Positions 1-12,540 of a stretch of DNA of 64,000 bases are shown piece after piece. Source of the stretch: Raphanus sativus (Eukaryota > Streptophyta > Magnoliopsida > Brassicales > Brassicaceae). The stretch is from the NCBI RefSeq assembly GCF_000801105.2, contig NC_079514.1, positions 16,036,293 through 16,100,292 of the forward strand. The letters are read 5' to 3'. Under the pieces are notes generated by a model. It saw only the letters and a program-made list of their open reading frames with translations, was not told the DNA's origin and made no database searches. Numbering within the stretch: position 1 is the first letter of the stretch; each line of letters opens with the position of its first letter. Position numbers and translations under genes: made by a program.

Positions 1-1409
1 ATTGGGCTGGGCTTGTTATTCTGATATGTGGTTCTCAATGCTTGGTTTTGTTTTAAGGAACTGGTGTTACAGTCTATCACTCTCGGGCTCTCAGTGTGGT
101 CGGCTCGTTGTGTCTTAGTAGAGGTTGAGAGGCGCATAATCGTGTAAACAACTGCTGAGAGTCTTAAGCTGAGTCTGATATGCGCCCTGGTGTTGGTACT
201 GCTGGTTCTTGGGCTGAATTCCTATCATTCGGGAACAACAGTTTGCTCTTGAATTGATCCCCAGACTTAGTTTCAGCTCTACTTGGTATTGGTTGCGGTT
301 ATCGTAGTCTTTTTTAGGGAGAAACCTATCCTGAAACCCTCAGATATTTGGAGAGGAGTATGCGTCGATTTGGCGATGAAGTGGCTGGCCGATACAATTC
401 TTCTGATCTCTAATCCAGCTGCAAAGTTCTCAAATGGAAATCCTCTCTCAATAACGAGAAGAATCTCCATTTCGGTGTTGAAGCAATGACTGAGCCTAAA
501 AGTTAAATTAATAGATCCATTTGCTATGTATTCTCTTAGAATTCTCATTATTGGTCTGTTGGCAAAGGATAGGTTTTGTAATTAGTGGTAGAATTGAATG
601 GTGTAAGAGACGGTTCATTCCGAGTAGTGGGATGTTCTTGTTCTCGTAGTGGTGAAAAATGCAACATCGGATTGATTCGGGTAACGTAGGATCCTTCTAA
701 GTGTTCCTGGGTGATACTAGATCCCGGTGTTGTATGTGGGGTAAAAATCTTGTGAGGTTGTAATCCCGTTACCATGTTTTGGATAATGAAAAGTTGAAGT
801 TGAGCCAAAAAAAAAAAAAATCTTACAGATTACCTGCAAATTTCAGCAAAACGATACGAATCGATTATCTTTTTCAGACTTTATGGAAATCAAATTTCAG
901 GCACTATGTGGAACGCAACCTGTTCTCATCAGTAAGGGTTTAAATCAACCAGCTACAGCTTAGGGAAAAAAAAAGTTGTAAAAGCCTAAAATGAAAATGC
1001 ATAATAAGCACAAAAGATCATATATGGCCAACAGTAATGTGCAATGCCTACAAGTACAAGGCTACAACACAAGAAGCGTAGAATAAGAAAGTGGGAAAGT
1101 ATTTGAGCAATCGTTTTAAGGGAAATGAAAGGGTGTCAAGATACTACAGAAGAAAACATGAAACAGCCATGCCCTACAAATTAACACACACAGAGAGAGA
1201 CTAACAATACATGAGCAAATAAGTATCTGGAGGAGCTTCTTTTTGCTTATCATCCATTCCATCATGGTGGTTAGAACAACTATGTATCACTAAACTCTAT
1301 GAATCTCACATCTTTTTTTTTTACCATAGATAATAAACACCAATACTAATAGAGGCCAAACACGGCAACTTCTTTGGTGTATTTATTCTACATTATGGCA
1401 TGCAGAAAC
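1..1409. other. No intact gene; possible retroposed fragment with poly-A tract, then PDS5 downstream flank
   Basis: I see no convincing coding region here. Positions 1-806 are less AT-rich than most intergenic DNA in the window, and several short open frames on both strands match nothing I recognise. A run of 14 A's at 807-820 ends this block, as expected if it were the 3' end of a decayed retroposon on the plus strand, but I found no target-site duplication. From about 830 to 1409 the sequence is the AT-rich flank and probable 3' UTR of the minus-strand PDS5 gene. Confidence 0.35.
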
Positions 1410-4400
1410 CTATGCTGATTTTCTCGAGCTTGACTTGGCCACTTTACTTTTCCACGCTCCCTGCACAACATCCCATTCAAACACATATCAGAACCCAGAA
1501 ACGCTCTACTCATCTCTCTGTCAGACACAAAGCTAGTCGTAAGTTTTTAAGAGAAGGGTAGGTAAATACCAGAGTCTCATTGTCAGAGGCCTCAGAATCC
1601 CCAGCATCTTCTTCAGCTTCAGTCTCCTCTTGTTTCCCCTCAGAATCAGACTTGTCAACAGCAGTTTCTTTCTCCTCAGAGTCCCCACTCGACTCTGCGT
1701 TTGCCTCCTGCAAATCAGCTTCCTCATCATCCTCGCCTTCTTTCCTTGACTTTCCTTCTGATTCTGATTTCACTTCGTCGGCCTCCCCACCGTACTTCGG
1801 TTCCTCTGCCATCTGCTCCGTGGATGATTCCATTTTCTCTTCAGTTGTTTTTTCAGCAACTTCACCGACTGCATTATTTCACAATATAACAACTCAGAAA
1901 CAGAAAAACATTGCACTGTGTGATAAGGTTATCAAACAGTTTTTATGTATGTAGACGGTCATGAAAGGATTTGAAGCGGGAAGAGCTAACAAAACTTGGG
2001 GGCATATGATTAGAAGATGTAGTTCAATGGAGCTTACCTCCAGAAGATCGGTTTTTCTTGGTTCTAAGCTTTGGTTTCTCATCTTCTAAAGATAGACTAC
2101 TAGTTGTGCCTTCCGGTTCCTTACGTTTTATGTTTTTCTTTGGAGTTCTTTTCCCTTTTGGCCTAGATAAGACAACGGTAAGGAAAAAAACAAAAGGTTC
2201 AACACGAATGCAGAAGATAAGTTAAAAAGATAAACAAAAAGCAAACGAATGATTTAGACTTCTAATCACACAATTTCACTTACGTAGTAGGAATTGGGTC
2301 TTCATCCCTCTGTGAGCCATATGTATTCTTACGCTTTCTTTCAGAAGATCTATAAAGAAGAAAGTAATGGAACAAGAGAACAAGATTGCTGTGTCAGAAG
2401 ACTGAAGTTGCAAAGTGATATTGCCTTATGTTGCAGAGTGTAAGTCTTACCCTTTCTTATTAGAACTTCGCTTTTTTGATGTACTAGACTTCTGCAGAAG
2501 GTAAAATAGAGAAAGAATACTTATTAAGCTAACATGAACGGCAGATGTATAGAAATAGTAAAGATGGATATTGTCACGCAGAAAATGTCAGAACCTTAGC
2601 GGGCTTTGCAGCCGTCTCTATGAGCTCCCACTGTTCTTTATCTAGGCGAAGAACTTCGACATCTCCATCCTCATAAAGTATCTGCGATACCACAAGGACA
2701 AAGTACAGGGTTGGATGGACCAACTACCCCAAGAAAAAGACAACAGTCAAGTACTGAAGGCTTACCACATGTTTCTTTTTTGTGGAATCATATGACTTCA
2801 CTGTGCCTTCATAAAACCTATTGATTACACCAAGATGCAACTTCTGGTAAGAAAAATTCAGGAAAATAATACAACACTCTGCTGGAAATGAATAACTAGT
2901 TTCTTCAGACTGTGCCTTTGCATGGCTGTCCAAGTAATATGCGACAACAACTCTTGTACCATTTTAAGGACTTCAAAAGGGGAAAAAAAACTCCACAAAG
3001 GGAAGAGTACAATGAGATCACATTTTCACTATCAATCCAAGGAAAAGTAGGTACTAAGAAAGTGTGTACCGTTTATCCATAGGCCACCAAATTTCTATTC
3101 TGCAACCGATGAGTTCATCAGTAGCCATTTTCTTTTCTGTAGTGGAGCACTGCACGATAAATCAGGCCAGGATATAAATATTTGTTATCACTTATCATAA
3201 TTTCAGTTTTTTAAACATCAATGAAAGGTAAACCTCCGCACCTTAGCCAGTCCAGTGATGCCTTTTCTTTTCCGCTTCATCATTGATCCAGAGGCAGACT
3301 TCAGTTTATCACCATTTTCTGCTGGCTTCCTCTGCTTCCATTTAAAAAAAAATTTTCAGAATAAAAAAAAACTGAATTTGATTGCAGATAGTAAACAAGC
3401 GGCCTGTAAACTATTGGTGATTTTTACCCTTGCACCATCTTCGCTTTGATTTTCCGTATCAGTGAGACCCCAGTCAGATTCTGAGTTCCTTGATTTTGCT
3501 GAGAAGCTTTTCTTTCTCTTTCTGGAAGATCTGCTTTTTCCCCTGTCCGATTCCGAGGAGATATTTGCGTCCATATCACTCTCTTCAAGCAACTCTTCTT
3601 TAGAAGGTTTCGGTGGACTGCTACTTGAGAACTTGAAAGGACTATGTCCTGAAGATGATCTCCGGCGTTTAGGGACAGAAACTACTGATGCTGCATTACC
3701 AACACTCCTTTTGTTAGCCTTCTGATCACTATGAGATGTGTCTGCTCTCTCGACAGGGGAATGTGTGTGTCCATTACTTGATTCAAACTTATCCACCTTT
3801 AAGTGATCCAGATTTATCTCCCTCACCATTTTCAAAACATCAACATCCTCCTTTTTAGCATTCTCATCATCCTCAGCTGGAACAGATTTATTCTTTTTTT
3901 CCTTTCTGCACTGAGCTCTCAGACGCTCTACAATTTTCCCCAGAGGAAGTTCATTCCCATCACTATCTTCATTATCCATTTCCTCATTCTCTGAAGTTTG
4001 GGGTATCACCTGAAACAACGACAGATATAAATCAATACAAAAATCACTAGACATTGCACTGCAACTGAGATTTTAAAATTGAGTAACATACAGCTGAATC
4101 AGTATGACTCTCCAACATAAGCGAGCTGAAGTGTGCCAAGACGCTTTCATCAGCTATCCACAATGGCTCTTCACCAACCTGTTCGAAACAAAATGCAATG
4201 GGTTAGCAAACACAAACCAGTACGAAGTACGAGACTAAACAGAGTAAAAATATAAGAAAAGATACTAGACAGTTCAGATCGCCAAAGATTACTTGAAGCA
4301 AGCTCATCGTAAAATTAGAAATCTGAACCAGGGACAAGTTCTTGGTTGTTACCTGAGACTCGTCACCTTCATTTTTTTCAGAAGGTTTGTACAGCGCTGG

Positions 4401-7400
4401 AGGCAGCGATACTGGCGTGAATTCCCCTTGTAGATCGAGCTCTTTCTGAGTTAAGTGTTTAACTATTGACAGCCCAAGCTCGCAGAGAGCATGTGAGTTC
4501 TGTTAACATAAGTTATGAGAATGTCATGTCCATGGCACCATGCCAGGGGCAAGTTGCTAAAAATAGTGATGACATTGCTGTTTTTAACAAGCTCAAGGAA
4601 AGGTTTTACCAACCTTTGACTTTGTTGCATCAGAGACATCTTCGGACTGTTTTATACTACGGAAGATAGATATAATGGTGGGAACACACTCATGTTCCTT
4701 GTCACTATCTTCAGCCTTCTCATCTTCCTCTTTATGGAGTAACATTGAAATTATCAAGTGTAATTGTCTGAAATATACGATCAGAAATAGAAATATAAAA
4801 TATTAACGAAAAAGATCGCTAATGTCACAGTAATAGGCAAATCAAAAATATTTTTACCGATATATCGTTTCATATTCCTCCACATCCTTGCATTTCTCGA
4901 CGTCAGGACAAGAAAGATGTGCGAGTGCGTGAACCAGATAAGGAAGGATATGTTGAGGATAGGGAGAAACTGAACTTGCATCAGTCTGCGCAGAGACTTT
5001 CCTCGATTTTGTTTGGTAAGAATGTTGAATTATATCAGCTAGGTTCTGTTTTTCCTGTTATGCCAAGACGCATAGTTTAGTTAGTTAGATTTAGATTAAC
5101 AACATTCTCAACTCATAAACATCGTATATGTGTACTTAAGTAAAGGGAGATAGCATTACCTCCTCTAATACAAGAACATTTGATCCAGTGATATCAAATA
5201 AGAACGAACATGCATACTTTGTCTCCAAAACCCGATCCTTTACATACTGATGAACTTTCCCTAGAAATATTTTCTTAGCCGTAGGAAATGATATCTACAT
5301 GAGGTTAAGAAAACTTGTTAAAACAGAACCTCGATCAGATGTAGGATTAGCCTGAAAGGTGCAAATCGGAAAAACAAAGAGAGATTGAAGGAAGGTACCT
5401 CAGGGGTCTTTAGTGTTAAGTGGAAGATATCAACCGGGATCTTATCGTCCCAGTGCCTAGAAAGGCGAAGGACTGCCTTTGCAGCAGCAAGTTTCAAATG
5501 GGCCTTGTCAACAGAACTGTAAAGATGTTGAGCATGAGTGTCTCCAACTTTTTACACAAAACATCTTAGCATGTTTAGCACTAGTGTTTACCAACCTTGA
5601 TTCTATATCTTCAGATACTTCCCCAAAGGAAAGAATGTTTTTTAGTAATTCAAGAAGGTCATCAACACCCGTACGTAGATGAGCATCCTTGAAAGGCAAG
5701 TAGCTCTTAACCAACGTCTTAATCCCATAAATCTATTTTACAAAACAAAAAGTTAATTAAATGGTAAAGAGAGAAATAACTTTATCAACTTCGACACAAG
5801 GTCATTTGCTACTATAATTCAGAAATCAGTTATAAGAAAACTTTCAACAGATACCAACCTTAAGTTGACATATCTCACTTTTGTCATCCCATGATAAGTT
5901 ATCTTCGTCTGCAGCTACCTGCAAAGGGGAATAAGTGTCTTCCGGTAAGAAAATGAAAAGAAAACTGGAACACAGATAGTGAGGTTTCGCAGAAAACAAA
6001 ACATCAGTAATGCATACACTTTCGCTTTTGAGGATTTTGTCTCTAATAAACTCGACGACCTCGGTTTCTCTAGTCTCAAAGACCGGCATCGCAATCTGAG
6101 CTATGCACCCAAGACTCTGAAGAACGGATGGCTGATGTCTCTTGTCATCAAGCATGTCCACGAGACCCTGCAAATTACAATTCAACAACTCCATATAAAC
6201 TATATCTATGCAATAATTTTAAGAAAGAGATCAATGAGAAAACAGAACTTCCACCTTGTATAGAACAGAGAGCGACTTCAAGCCATCATCCTTTGTAATT
6301 GATGCTAGTGCATGCACAGCATACTTAGCCTGCTTACGATTACCTTCTACGCACATTCTCTCCAGTAACAGGTCCACAGAACTTCACATAGACAATAGGA
6401 GAAATATTATCAATCAGAAAAAGCAGGAACCTAATAAATGACGTGAACTCCATGCTGGATGATATATATATATATGGAAAGAGTTCAGGACTTTCACCTC
6501 GCTGAAACAATGAGATTCTCCCGAATAGTACCACCTGCCTTCGCCAGAATTTTTAGAGCACCTTCCTTTATAATTTCATCATCATCTTTAAGGAAACCTA
6601 TCAGTTCTTCTTCGGCACCGTCAAACAGTGATGGGCAGAAACTTGCGAGAAGCTAAAAAATCAATGCACAAGCATCAATTTGGTGTACTTGGTTATAAGT
6701 AAAAGAAAAGTAAGATATGCCAGGGAAGTGATTACCCCTAAGAAGTCCATGCAAGATTGAATTCCTGAACTAGTTTTAGAAGACTTTCTAGCAGAGACTT
6801 CCGCTAATATCTCTTTCACATATTCTTTGCTGAATAGCAGATAAGAACACTTTATGGAGAGAGTGCCGAGAAACTCATACAGAGAATGCTTTTCAGAAAG
6901 TATTTTAAGCATATCATCCTGCACAAAAAGTAAAACCACAACCAAGTTGTAAGGTTACCGAAAATTCATCTTAATTTACTTACAAACTTGTCGTTATTCT
7001 CACCCGAATCTTGGACGCTTGCATTATGCTAGTGTTGGGATCAAGCAGAGTATTCAAAATCTTCCAGATATTAGCATCTTTCAGTTGATCAAGAATCAAA
7101 AAGTTCTGCTCGGTCTTTGCGGGATCAGAAAATGCACGTGACATAACTCTGAATCCAAATAGGATCTTTTTCTGCATCTCGGGAGAGTCAGCACTCTGCA
7201 TTGAACATAAAGTTACAGTTGATGAAAATAAGAATAATCAATAAAACCCAACCGAAAGTCGAGAAAAAAAAAAGTTCTGGTCGAACCTGTTGCTTGAATG
7301 ACAAATATTTTTGCATTTCTTGTTGTACCCTAAATATCAAAAAGAAAATCTTCAATACCAAAAAGGAAAGGACGGGATGATAAAAGATCATGCAAAAGTA

Positions 7401-10387
7401 TTATGTACTAAGAAAAATCATCAAAGACACACCTTTGTCTTTGCTCCAGTATTTTCTCAAAAGCTTTCGTCTCCGCATTTTCAAACCCGGAAAAGATTTC
7501 TATCCAACGCTTAACTTTATCACTAACAGAGAAATTACTTGGAAACAATGAACTGCATAGAATATGTTCAATCGTATCTGATCTGCAAACCAAATAACAT
7601 AAGTATAAAGATGTGAACAACGTAAATATATAAGAAGAAAAAGGCGGCCGAATCTCAAAAGAGTTCTAGATTAATGTCCTACCTGAAATCTTTGTCATAA
7701 AGACATCTCAAAACTTTGCCAGGAATCCAATCAAAATCGCCAGTGCCGACTTTCCCTTCAGTACACCGTAGGCAATATACGCGGAACAATTCAGTCAACC
7801 TTTCCATTGTGTATGTTTTTACGAGCATCTGACAGAAAAAGAACAATGAGTTCGAATGAATTTAAGTTGGTATGTAACTATCTGAGACCCCAAGACTGGA
7901 TATGTATAGAACTTACAGCTTTGTCTCGAAGCCGCTCAGCGACTAGCTTTATAGTGTCGATTGGAATCGACGTCAGTTCACTCACAGCCACATCACAGAT
8001 AACAGCAACAACTTGTTTGCGGATATTCTCATCATAATCCAGGAGCCGGTCACGAAGAGCAGCTACAAAAGGATTAACACTTTAAGATTAGTCATTTCGA
8101 ATGTACACCAATGACATGATAAAGAATGGCTTACATATAATTTGAGAAGCCTCAGCTCTTGAAGGATCAGAGAGCAAGCAATTCTTAATATGGTCAAGGA
8201 TGACCATTCTAACTTCAACTACTCTATCAGTCAGCCTTTTCAGAAACTCCAAAAAGATTGAACTGAACTCTTCGGAGATGACACGTCCAGGCAAGGAAAA
8301 CAACTCTCCAACCAATCCAACCGCTTTCAAGCGAGTTTCCAAGTTGTCAGCCTGTACATGTTAATAGTGCGCATTATGTATTTATTCAATTCCATATATT
8401 AGAAAAGATGAGTCGGAACAGCAAAGGGATAAAAGTGACTATTCAAACGTAATACACAAAAGCAAAAACACTGAGGCATGGTTCAAGTCATGATGTGTTT
8501 GATATCCAAATAGAGGTAAAAGTGCAGAATAACAATGTACCAAAAGCTCTCCAGTGAGATATGGTGCAATTCCGGATAGGGTCTGTGGAGCACAGCGGTA
8601 CAAATCATAGATAACCTCATGGTAGTCAATTTGACTGCTGGAAAACCGGCTATCTCCAGAAACTGAAGAGATAAGGAACTGCTTTATGTCAGATTCAACC
8701 TTTGGCGCACACTGCTCTATGACTTTCATAGCGAGTCTCCTTGCAGCATCTGTAACATCCTGCCATCATGAATCAAGAAAATGAGTGGCCTGTTGAACTG
8801 TACAGCAAAGCAAATCCTAAACTATAATAATATCAGCCAACGTCAGAAATGCTCACACTTCTATTTCTGCCAAATTTAGAGAGTAGGATTAGTAACAGCT
8901 GCTCCTGTATATCTTCGCTCTCTTCTAAGAGAACAATCATTATACTTTGCATTGATGAGAGAACAACCTCCGGGTGGTCATCTCTGCATATACAGATATA
9001 AAACAACCTTTCAGTATGACGCCCCATAGAAAGAAAAAAACACACAAAAAAAAAACAACCATAACTAGTATTAAGCTAGATTAAAAGTGAAACCCACCTA
9101 GCAACATCGAGAAATGTAGTAAAGACATCTTTCACCAGACCATCGCACTCCAGATCCAACATGACTACACAAGACCTGTACTTTGCAACCGTTTCTAAAA
9201 TGACAACCCTCCTTCCAAATGATGGTCCACCGACATCATCCAACCCAGAAAAGGCACTGACAATCAGTTGAAAGATATCCTGAAACAATATCAAGAAAGG
9301 GAACAATCAGCAGTGGATATGTCTGTGATGACGCTTACAGAGGAAATTCATGACGACAACCAACCCTCATAATATCATCACTGTAAGGCGCTTCAGGTGC
9401 TGTAATACGAGTTATCTCAGAAACGCAACTTGCAACAAGAAGCTTGACATCCTTGTCTTGATGCTTGAGAATTTCAGGTTTAGTAATTGCATCAAGAAAA
9501 GGCTGGATGGACTTCAGCACTGCTGCTGGTGGAGACTGCTCCAACTCAGAAAGACGAACAGAAGCTTCCTGCATGTAGCAACACAACAAGTTAACGACAC
9601 TGGGGTTCTTAAGATAAAGCCTCAAAATGAGCACTACCACATCATCAGAGAGAAAATATGATTACTTTTCAAGGAGAGATGTATCTTATAAGAGTAACCC
9701 GACAAATTCACCTCCAACTATACCACCCAAAAGAAAAATCACACATTTCCACGAAGTGATTGATAAAACAAACATCTTAGCCAAATAAAAGCACTAATCT
9801 CTTGCATCTCAACTGAAGATAACACGATTTGATTTCCAGTATAGCAAGAACTCAAGGAAACCAGGCATGAACTTTTAATAGCCGAACCCTAAAAACTTTG
9901 ACATCAACCATCATTCAAAAGGATAAGTGCGTAAACATAAGCAATTATACAACACACCTTGAAATGGTCAGGTCTCCTAAGAAACAAAAATTGCAAAACC
10001 TAGTAAGCAAAAAGGCGAACAATTCAATACCAAGACAAGTCTAAGTGGCCATTCACATGCATCTTCCAATCGGAAAGGAGCAAGACCCAGTTTCAAATCG
10101 TGACCTAATTTTTTCAAAAGCAATTTATATGAAGGGGCACGCAAATACAGCTCCAAAGAACACAAACTAGCTCCATTAACCAACATTACCAAGAAAGGAC
10201 AACCTACGAAGCTGAAACATTCCCTCTAAACTAAAAATCGGAACTTTGTTCACCAGAGGATAAAATTCATGAGAATTAGAGAGTAAAAACTCACCTTAAA
10301 GAGTTTGAGCAACGAATCTTTGGACGAAGGAGGTGGGTCAAGCTTCGATCCGAGCTCTTTCAGCAGCTCCTCCGGCTTTTGAGCCAT
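1410..10387 (-). CDS. PDS5A: Sister chromatid cohesion protein PDS5 homologue (PDS5A type), 33 exons
   Basis: PDS5 is a HEAT-repeat regulator that binds the cohesin ring in the nucleus and acts in cohesion, recombination and DNA repair. The spliced reading gives 1,613 residues, near the length I recall for Arabidopsis PDS5A (At5g47690). It starts MAQKPEELLKELGSK, continues as HEAT-type helices for about 1,000 residues, then a charged Lys/Ser/Glu-rich tail. A plant-type Tudor domain lies in exons 26-28 (IEIWWPMDKRFYEGTVKSYD). Exons, 5' to 3': 10387-10295, 9568-9365, 9279-9098, 8983-8857, 8759-8541, 8351-8135, 8062-7917, 7828-7683, 7582-7433, 7329-7287, 7195-7004, 6918-6736, 6652-6498, 6381-6255, 6167-6018, 5918-5859, 5732-5596, 5516-5399, 5294-5160, 5054-4858, 4767-4614, 4499-4353, 4178-4092, 4009-3428, 3331-3242, 3149-3070, 2817-2766, 2681-2595, 2491-2451, 2349-2284, 2162-2038, 1868-1570, 1460-1410. 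All junctions are GT-AG and the total length is an exact multiple of three. I see no stop or frameshift. Confidence 0.93.
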
Positions 10388-10696
10388 TACGAGCGAAACA
10401 GAGAACACTTAGCCTAAGATGTGCTCTTCTCTCAGAGCCAGAGCACCGTAAACGAAGATGGAGAAGACGAAGAAAAAAAGGGTTTCTTTCTTGTTCTTTG
10501 TTGGTTTCTATTTTGATGTTCAGAGAGTCACTCTTTCGAACACATCCGATCTGAGCGCTCTCTCCTAACCAAAAAAAAAACAACAGGCCGATTTGCTGAC
10601 TTACGGGTTTGTGTCTCTCATCGCTTCTCTATTTTCCCTTGTTTTTATAATTATGCCCTCCAGTTTTCTTGCATTTGCTCTTTGCCTCATCTAAAG

Positions 10697-10728
10697 CCCT
10701 TGGGAATGGGCCCAAAAAGGCCCAACAG
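10697..10728. promoter_or_regulatory. Site II-type GGCCCA motifs upstream of PDS5
   Basis: Two GGCCCA-type motifs lie close together about 320 bp upstream of the PDS5 start. Such TGGGCC/GGCCCA elements are bound by TCP factors and are common in promoters of plant cell-cycle and growth genes, which would suit a cohesin cofactor. The role is inferred from motif and position only. Confidence 0.4.
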
Positions 10729-11317
10729 TAAAAGCCTTTCAGAAACAATGTCGTTTGGTAGCGCATTCTGTTTCCTTTTTTAACGATTGCTCAGGACGGG
10801 CCAAAGAATTTGAATCCAACACGAACAAAAAAATAATACTGAATTTGAACCAAAATTAATTAAATATCCACATGAATTTAAAATTTTAGTATTCAGAAAA
10901 CCGAAAAAATTGATATTTGATTAATATTGAATAAGAGACTATACATACAATTAGACCATATATCTTTCATCCAAACATTCAAAGTTATTCAAAAAAAATT
11001 ATCATATTTTTTATACTCGATTATGTTAATTTTCATTAATAGTAAAAGTATGCAATAAATGAAAAAAAAATATAAAAGATTATCAGAATGAAAATGGTGT
11101 GGACGATCTATTCATATAATTGTGAACATCATGTTCCACTTTTTTAATTATCAAACTATAAGAGAAAAATTTCTGGTATTTATATACTATTAAATAAACA
11201 AAATATATTTTAAAAATAAAAATATGATTTGAAATTATTATTTTAATTAATTTTCTGGAAAATACTCACTAAAATGAATAACCACATACATATGCATGTA
11301 AAATTGATTTATAAACC

Positions 11318-11485
11318 AAATCGCCTTAGTCTAGTGGTGAAGAGATTCCAGCTGGAGTTTCCGCCTTGGGTTTGAGTAGCATTGGCCACCCATGAACTCT
11401 TTAAGTGGTAAGAAAATCCGGATTTTTGTGGGTTTCATAGAATTAGACTTTGGACATAGAAAACTTTTGGAATTCTAACAGTATC
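11318..11485 (+). mobile_element. Possible tRNA-derived SINE
   Basis: TAGTCTAGTGG at about 11327 matches the RNA polymerase III box A consensus TRGYNNARNGG at every position. About 40 bases downstream, GGGTTTGAGT resembles box B (GGTTCGANTCC) with some mismatches. This spacing is typical of the tRNA-related head of plant SINEs. I cannot define the 3' tail or target duplications, so the end is approximate. Confidence 0.4.
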
Positions 11486-11589
11486 AAAAATAAATGATTT
11501 ATAGAAAAATTCATCTAATGTATGATCTTGATTTGTTTTATTTGTATGTATATATATATATATATATATTATTATTGATTTTATTATTT

Positions 11590-11800
11590 ATTAATTTAAT
11601 TTAAGGAAAAAATAGAAAAACTAAAATTCAAAATCTAAAATCTAAATCTAAAATCACCATTTAAGGTTTTTTCCAAAAACTAAAATCTACTGGAAAATTA
11701 AAAAAATAAAAACTAAAGACTAAAATCTAAAAACCAAAAAGTAAAAATTAAAAATTAAAACCAAAAACCAAAATCCAAACTCTGAAAACTAGTAAAACAA
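11590..11800. repeat. Low-complexity A-rich block of CTAAAA-like units
   Basis: Irregular reiterations of words such as AAAATCTAAAA, AAAACTAAAA and AAACCAAAA fill this stretch. It is a degenerate simple repeat with no coding potential. Confidence 0.6.
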
Positions 11801-12059
11801 TCATTACCTTGCTATATGGTGCTAGTTGAAAAAGAAAATCGTATGGCATATACAGTTGTGAGAAATCAAGAGATTAGATTCTCATACTATTGAGAGGAAA
11901 ATTGGGTGTGGTATCCTTTTTTCTTTTAACCGTGTCAATTTCAAACAATCCAAAAGCTAATCAGTTTGGAACTTAACCTTAAACATCAGATTAACGCTTT
12001 GGAACTATGATGTTTAGTTTTTTTCTTCTGACATAATTATTTTAAAAGCATCTTTAGAG

Positions 12060-12400
12060 AGAGAGTATGAAAACAGATTTGACGTGGTTCCTTTTGGTTG
12101 CTTTCATACTCTAGGGGGGAAAGCGAAAGGTGCATTTACTGTCGAACAGGTTTTATACGTTCGAACCTTCAAACGAGTGACCGCTGAATTTTCATGTCTT
12201 GTGTTTCCTTTTAAAGTTTTATTTCTAGTATATAAAAACCAGATTTGAGGCAGAAAGTTCGTTACTTTATTTTTCAATTGATTTTATACGCTAGGGAGAA
12301 CAGAAAGTGACAGTACTTGCCAAACAGGTTTTCTACATTTAATCCTTCAATCTAGCAGATTAGGTTCGATCTTTCTGTTATTTACTAATCTTGTGTCATT
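12060..12400. repeat. Degenerate tandem duplication upstream of NUDT2
   Basis: Two diverged copies of about 165 bp lie head to tail. The first starts near 12067 and the second near 12232. Shared landmarks in order are CAGATTTGA, the ACTCTAGGG/ACGCTAGGG word, an AGAAAG/GAAAGC word, and AACAGGTTTTNTAC followed by a CCTTCAA word. The second copy ends about 140 bp before the start codon, so the duplicated DNA lies in the promoter or 5' UTR. Confidence 0.6.
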
Positions 12401-12540
12401 GAGTTTGAAATTATGTTATTTTTATGAGTAGCCGTTTAGCAAAAAAAAAAACTATGGTTTAATCAAACTCTTGATGAAGCCGACTAATTAATGGGAGTCT
12501 GCATTTCAGAGTTGCTAGCTCCACGACGAGGAACAGATAC

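Larger units (their letters stand above)
10730..12540. other. AT-rich intergenic region between PDS5 and NUDT2
   Basis: No coding region is visible. It holds a tRNA-like SINE head near 11322, a TA-dinucleotide run near 11548-11570, an A-rich block of CTAAAA-like units near 11590-11800, and a degenerate tandem duplication just upstream of the NUDT2 gene. The last is listed separately. Confidence 0.7.

Noticed and set aside
1580..1954. 124-codon plus-strand Ser-rich open frame
   Set aside because: Antisense shadow of the acidic PDS5 C-terminal exon.
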